The translations under genes and the position numbers were made by a program. Positions 59,260 through 64,000 of a stretch of 64,000 nt of DNA are shown here, in pieces; position 1 is the first letter of the stretch, and each line of letters opens with the position of its first letter. Where the stretch lies: NCBI GenBank assembly GCA_025267735.1, contig CM046311.1, positions 33,394,895 through 33,458,894 on the forward strand. The letters are read 5' to 3'. The stretch comes from Mactra quadrangularis. Its lineage: Eukaryota > Mollusca > Bivalvia > Venerida > Mactridae. The notes beneath the pieces were generated by a model. That model saw nothing but the letters and a program-made list of their open reading frames with translations, was not told the origin of the DNA and did no database searches.

Positions 59260-62200
59260 GTAAGTATAAATTATATAATATAACGGCAATCGGTAGTCAT
59301 TGTCGAACGTTTTCGAGTTAGTAAATACCATCCTATCGTAATTATTCGGCAAGTTTTAGATAAGGAAAAGAACCTCATAATGAACCGAAAAATCGCTTTA
59401 ATATACAAAAAAGTATTTATGTTATCTATTACATTTCAAATAAAAGTAGATGAAAATCAAATATAGAATTTAGTTGTCAAACGATACTTTTGATCAAATA
59501 TGTTTAAGATTAAGTCCTAAAGCTATCTTAAAATTACATAATGCATCCCTTAAACGCTTTTAGTTCATATATAGGCAACGTTTACAAAAATAAATAAAGC
59601 GCACTCTTTTAAATGATTCCCATTTTTAAATTATTTATATGTTTTAGCTATCTGCTTTGTTCAGCATTTGGCCATTTTCATCTAGATATTTTTTGTCAAA
59701 GACAAAAGTACATTTCGACCCACAAGAATAGTAAGCTCGATAGTGATACTTACGACGTTATATGACCCATACATATTTGGAATATGTTTGTAAAGACGCA
59801 TCTTATTATATCTACTTAATTTTATTTGCAATGCAATATGTTTACCATAACAATATATTAAAGGGACGTAAGTACAACACCCTCTAAAGCTACAGTCCTA
59901 TAAACATAAAAATAGCCGTGAGGGCACCGTACAGGCGCCGTGCGATCAAGCTCCGCAAGGACCCGTACGAACTCTTGAGTATCCGTACGGACTGTCACGT
60001 TTTTACAAGGGTCCGTGAGATGAGCCCAGTATACACGTATCAGTTCTTATCTGTAAATTGCTAATTATTGATGTGTGCATACATATTTTTGACGCTATAC
60101 TGACTAAAATATAGTAAATTTCGATTTAACGCCCACAGGAGCGTAGCATTTTCAAAAAAGGGAGGTGTTAAAAAGAGTATAAAAATCCAAACAGAGGCGT
60201 TTAAAAGAGCGACTATAAAGAGGGAAATCATTAGATTAAAAACGGTACGGTAATCGTACTCGGTAACCGATTACAATTACACACGTGAATGACATGACAA
60301 TATTCTATACTTATAAAAGTTATTCGTTAAAAAGATATTTGTTTTGTATAAAAATATATTTTTGACAAAGAATACATGTTGTAAAAAAAGTATGTGTTGT
60401 AAAAAATATTTGTTGTATAATAATATATAAGTGACTTAACATATATATATATTCGATAATTTTTTTTTGTAAAAAAGTCTTTGTTGCATAAAAATCTGGA
60501 AGAAATATAATTATGTGGTATAATTAGCATGATAGGAAAAATGTTAATTTTAACAAAGGCTCTGTTTGGTCGACACTAATAAAGATGGTAATTAGAGTTA
60601 ACAAGTCAAATTTCTACTCAATTTTTAGAACGTCTGCATAGTAGGCCCTACAACCTCTGGCACCATGATAAGCAGTTTTAGATTTATAACAGTATCAGTT
60701 ATTTATCGGAGAACTCGAAGCCGAGTTCACATTGTGCTTTATTATAGGGAAGTAACTACCCCTTGCACTCGATCCTGCAGCGGTCAAAGGTTCGAACCAG
60801 GTGCATTAGTCTTAGACAACAGATCGGTAGTTTGTTTGCACCTGGCATATCCCCTAAACTATGAATTATGAGTATACTATATGCCTTGGCTGACACGTCT
60901 GGATCGACCCTTTGAATGCTGTTGAACCGAGTACATGGGATGGTTTCTGCTGTGTTCTATGATACATATCACTGAGTCAAGTAACGTTTTCGGATGTTTA
61001 TTTTGTCATTGTAAGTTTAAGCACAAGCCCCTGATTGTTATTTTATAATCCACCAAAAAGCAGCTACATCATTGTCGACAATAAGATTCCTTGTTACAAT
61101 AAACCTTATTTCCCAACATGATAATTATACTATATATACAGCGCTTCCTACTATAGGCTTCCTGGACACTTTTTCTATCATCAGTACTAACTTACCCTAC
61201 CACGAGGCCGACAACTCATGTAAAGGGTATGACCTACCGTGACCGGGCTCGAACCCGTGATCTCCGGATTTGAAGTCAGACATGCTAACCACTACGCTAC
61301 GACCGCGGCCTTGAAATTGAAAAAAAGTGGACTAAAAATAAAAACATCCAATGAAGCCTTGTTTTTTCTCTTTTTTATTGGGTTTAATGCCGTGTCAACA
61401 CAATTTAGGTTATTTTACGGCGTGCAGCGCACCTCACCTACCCTTTCACAAGGCCGGTAACTTCACCATATAATAATGGAGGAAAAATGACATTATTGTC
61501 AAATTTTCATGGTAATTTCCCCGGGTGGGATTCCAACCCTTCGGGACACGACTGTTACTTCTCTATCAATAATTTATTTTTTCTATCAATCATTTAACTG
61601 AATTAAACTTGCGTAAATTGCGTTGACGATGAAAAAGACTTACATAGCTTATTCAGCTAGTTTTACCCCCCTGGGCCAGGGTCATCAACCGGACCAGGGA
61701 AGTCCTCGGACCGGGGCCATCCCCGGGCCAGAGCCACACCCCGGCTAGGGCCATTCCTCTAAGGGCCAATGCCATCCTTCAGGGCCAGGGCCATCCCCCC
61801 TGGTCCATCCCCAAGTCCAATTCCTCCAAAGGCCTAACCCTCTAGAGCCAACCCATAGAACCACCGCTACCAGTGAATTGATATTTCACCCTAGCAATAG
61901 GGGAAAACTAACTTCCCCACATTGTCCTACAAAGGTGACCAGAGATCCTTAATCATGTCAGCAACAGAGTTGAGGAGCTCAGGGGCGCGGAACTCCCCCA
62001 GCAAGGGGGATAACTACTCGACCCTTCTTTTCCTTTACAATGGAAGCGTTATTTAACTCGTAAGGGCCCAACACAAAAATCACTTTAACTCCGAAGAAAA
62101 CAGAGTGATAACGGCTCGAAATTTAAAGATTCTGTATTAAAAAGGGAGACTACTCTTCCAAAATTGTCCCCAAAAGGGACTGGGTATTCAACTCTTAAGA

Positions 62201-63143
62201 GTCAAGCACAAAACATGTGCCTTAATACCGTAAAAACAGAACCAAGGCACTTAGGTTTACACTGAACTACTACATGAAAACTGCGAACCCTAATACACAC
62301 TTGGTTTGTGGCAAAAGCACATTTCTAAGGATTTTAAAAATGTCTAGTAAAAAAAAACATTTTCTATATTAAAACTTCTCTGGAAATATGAATATGTTTT
62401 ATACTGTATAAAATATATGTTTTTATCTAAATACTCATTGTCCATCGCCCTACCCTACTGCGCTAAAGTTCTAAACCAAACATGCAAAGCACATGCATTT
62501 AAAAATTAACATAAATAAATAAGCAATTTTATTTGGCATTGGTTTTTAATGCATTTCCAATAGATGTGCTGAATTTCAATTTAAGACAGAATTTTACGAG
62601 CATTCCTGACAACTACAAATTTGATTTTTGTTACACCAATTAAGTGCATAGCGATACATCATCAAACTAGATATATTAATATAATATAGAATCTTGTAAA
62701 ACATCATATATAGTGCGGTTTTACTTCGTATGAAAATATGCTCTATGTTAACCAAACCCTTCCCGATCGGGAAACATTTTGACATGCTGCCCGATCGGGA
62801 AGCACTGAAGGGGAATCCCCTTGTTTCCCGAACGGGAAGTATTCCCTACAGTTAACAGTTAAAATATCAGGGATACACGTGTAAAGAAATCGATGTTGAC
62901 TTTCATTTGGGTCAATTTTCCATGATTTTGTTTATGCAAATATTATGCCATCGGATCCTTGTATACGACCTGTGTAGATATAATATGTTCCGTTAAATAA
63001 CCCTATAACATTGTATTACAGATGGAGAAGAACTGGTCGAGGACCAGGGAATATATTTTCTGAAGGAACTACAATAATAACTTATTCTGCCAGGGATAAC
63101 AGTGGAAATTATGCAAGTTGTAAGATGAAGATTACTGTCAGAG
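59033..63143 (+). CDS. Gene C: secreted HYR-domain protein, 5' part only
   Basis: Two coding exons lie in the window, 59033-59259 and 63022-63143, with a join in phase 2 and a final donor GTATAT in phase 1. The product starts with a signal peptide (QYVIVLLMTVAMVKG), a Cys/Pro-rich linker (CGRPPGRCPPP) and one complete HYR domain. Gene C is on the opposite strand to A and B but uses the same module type, and its HYR is split by an intron at the same place and phase as HYR1 of gene A. More exons must lie beyond 64000. Confidence 0.88.
59900..60030. repeat. Inverted 'ccgtacgg' repeats
   Basis: 'gcaccgtacaggcgccgtgc', 'ggacccgtacgaactcttga' and 'tatccgtacggactgtcacg' form overlapping palindromes in the gene C intron. 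Probably a small foldback element. The rest of this intron up to 61130 is AT-rich without other features. Confidence 0.4.
61130..61310 (-). mobile_element. Second SINE family with tRNA-like head
   Basis: On the minus strand the head shows box A (TAGCGTAGTGGTTAGC) and box B (GGTTCGAGCCC), an anticodon-like loop CTTCAAA (TCA), and closing stem sequence. A non-tRNA body runs on to about 61130. The head differs from the common SINE. It is read as a SINE head, not a functional tRNA gene. Confidence 0.6.
61372..61545 (-). mobile_element. SINE copy, diverged, sharing the common tail
   Basis: The tail motif GGGTTTAATGCCGTGTCAAC matches the common SINE 3' end. The body differs ('cctaccctttcacaaggccg') and the head is reduced to 'cccgggtgggattccaaccc'. 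Confidence 0.5.
61655..61870 (+). repeat. GC-rich 'gggccagggccatcccc' minisatellite
   Basis: Degenerate units of about 25-30 bases ('ggaccggggccatccccggg', 'agggccagggccatcccccc') are sharply different in composition from the surrounding AT-rich intron of gene C. Confidence 0.65.
61870..62340. other. Mixed-composition block following the GC-rich repeat
   Basis: Continues without clear structure but with less AT bias ('gaggagctcaggggcgcgga'). It could be part of an unrecognised retroelement. No open frame supports that. Confidence 0.3.
62755..62845. repeat. Three TTCCCGATCGGGAA-type palindromes
   Basis: Perfect or near-perfect 10-14-base palindromes (TTCCCGATCGGGAA, CCCGATCGGGAA, TTCCCGAACGGGAA) occur about 32-37 bases apart in the gene C intron. 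Confidence 0.7.
63022..63143 (+). CDS. Gene C exon 2: second half of HYR
   Basis: The exon follows acceptor TATTACAG in phase 2 and encodes FSEGTTIITYSARDNSGN and CKMKITV, the standard HYR second half. It ends at donor GTATAT in phase 1, as expected before another module exon. Confidence 0.88.
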
Positions 63144-63404
63144 GTATATTTTGCATTATCCAAAATGTCTTGGACAAACGAAACATTGAACAAATACTAA
63201 TCATGGCTATCATAAATTATTTTACTATGACTTAAGTTTTTTTCGTGTATCACAATATATACGTTAAGTGATACGTTGATAAACTTGAGAATGTTGCAAT
63301 TGGAATTTGCTCAGATAATTCATTGTTTCTTTGTTTTTATGGATAACTGTGGATCGTTTTTGTATTTGACCTGAAATACTTGAGCAAGTATTTAGAAATT
63401 ACAA

Positions 63405-63685
63405 TTCGCCTTCTCGGCTAGCGTAGTATGTACCACTCACGTCTACATTTTGACGGGTCTTGGTTTAGATTTCCAGGCGGGGCATATTTGATTAGAGTAT
63501 GGTCATGATATAATTTTAACTATACAACTATTCTCCCTTCTACCACTGATTCTAAATCATGTAGAGCAGTTTTTAGTCACTAACAAAAGTATGCCTTAAC
63601 AAAAGTAAACAGCTAAATACAAAGATTTAAACTTATTGACAGGCTGTTTTAATTTGACATGTACAATGGCAGTGTAACAAAGTTT
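63405..63685 (+). mobile_element. tRNA-derived SINE, old copy
   Basis: A diverged head ('tcggctagcgtagtatgtac'), body ('ccaggcggggcatatttgat', 'accactgattctaaatcatg') and degraded tail. It lies in the gene C intron after exon 2. Confidence 0.65.
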
Positions 63686-63762
63686 ATAAATTACTAATTA
63701 TAAAAGACAATTAAGCCTCCACGAAGAGCATTTCGGAACTTACGTATTATGCTTATTATGTT

Positions 63763-64000
63763 TGAATTGTGCATTCTCTTTTCTTGTTAAAATTACATGA
63801 TGCATAATTTGAATTGTCCATTTTCATTTCCTTGTTAAAATTTCATGATGCATAATCTGAATTGTCCATTTTCCTTTTCTTGTTAAAATTTCATGATGCA
63901 TAATTTGAATTGTCCATTTTCATTTCCTTGTTAAAATTTCATCATGCATAATCTGAATTGTCCATTTTCCTTTTCTTGTTAAAATTTCATGATGCATAAT
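63763..64000 (+). repeat. 48-bp tandem satellite, continues beyond the window
   Basis: The motif 'gaattgtccattttc' recurs at 63811, 63859, 63907 and 63955, an exact 48-base period, with an older unit at 63763. Adjacent units alternate 'catttccttg' and 'cttttcttg', hinting at a 96-base higher-order unit. Confidence 0.88.

Noticed and set aside
63763..64000. CRISPR-like regular repeats
   Set aside because: Units are contiguous tandem copies with no unique spacers, in a eukaryotic genome.

Overview
This is an AT-rich window of animal nuclear DNA. It has small exons in long introns with canonical GT/AG junctions, very few long open frames, and dense repeats. It is most likely from a bivalve mollusc. 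That is an inference from a tRNA-derived SINE family present in more than ten copies, two dispersed elements built on ~165-bp internal tandem repeats (the layout of the bivalve 'pearl'/Helitron-like elements), and multi-domain secreted proteins of sushi, HYR, EGF and TSR modules. No sequence search could be run.

Three related secreted-protein genes are the main content. Gene A (minus, 20731 to 5855, nine coding exons, 564 codons) encodes a signal peptide, a Cys-rich N-terminal module, a poly-Gly tract, then HYR, sushi, sushi, HYR, sushi, sushi and a hydrophobic tail. Gene B (minus, 50812 to 44808, seven coding exons, 434 codons) encodes a signal peptide, a thrombospondin-type repeat with EGF, then sushi, EGF, HYR, sushi and an unrecognised Cys-containing C-terminal module. 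Gene C (plus, from 59033 and continuing past the right edge) encodes a signal peptide and a HYR domain. Every exon of A, B and C was placed by hand: splice sites and reading phases agree across all junctions, and most modules are symmetric phase 1-1 exons. Four of the six sushi domains share a C-x10-C-x3-C signature, and the split HYR domains of A and C have an intron at the same place and phase. The genes therefore form a family cluster. They probably act outside the cell or at its surface in adhesion or recognition, but no specific role can be read from the sequence.

A possible small minus-strand gene (about 5450 to 2297) lies just past the 3' end of gene A, with a CCAAT/GC-box promoter and phase-compatible mini-exons ending in a stop codon. 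Its coding status is weak. Three further isolated exon-like segments (22516-22551 minus, 37614-37795 plus, 41592-41660 plus) are listed with low confidence.

The rest is mobile and repeated DNA. It includes tRNA-type SINEs (one carrying two nested MITEs), a LINE reverse-transcriptase remnant (about 41680-42850), three Tc1-like transposase remnants (29.4, 35.6-36.1 and 36.6-37.0 kb), several TIR or foldback elements with recognisable target duplications (TA, TAA, TTAA), minisatellites and a 48-bp satellite at the right edge. The long stretches at 20.9-25.1, 31-32.6, 42.9-44.4 and 56.9-58.4 kb hold no recognisable gene.
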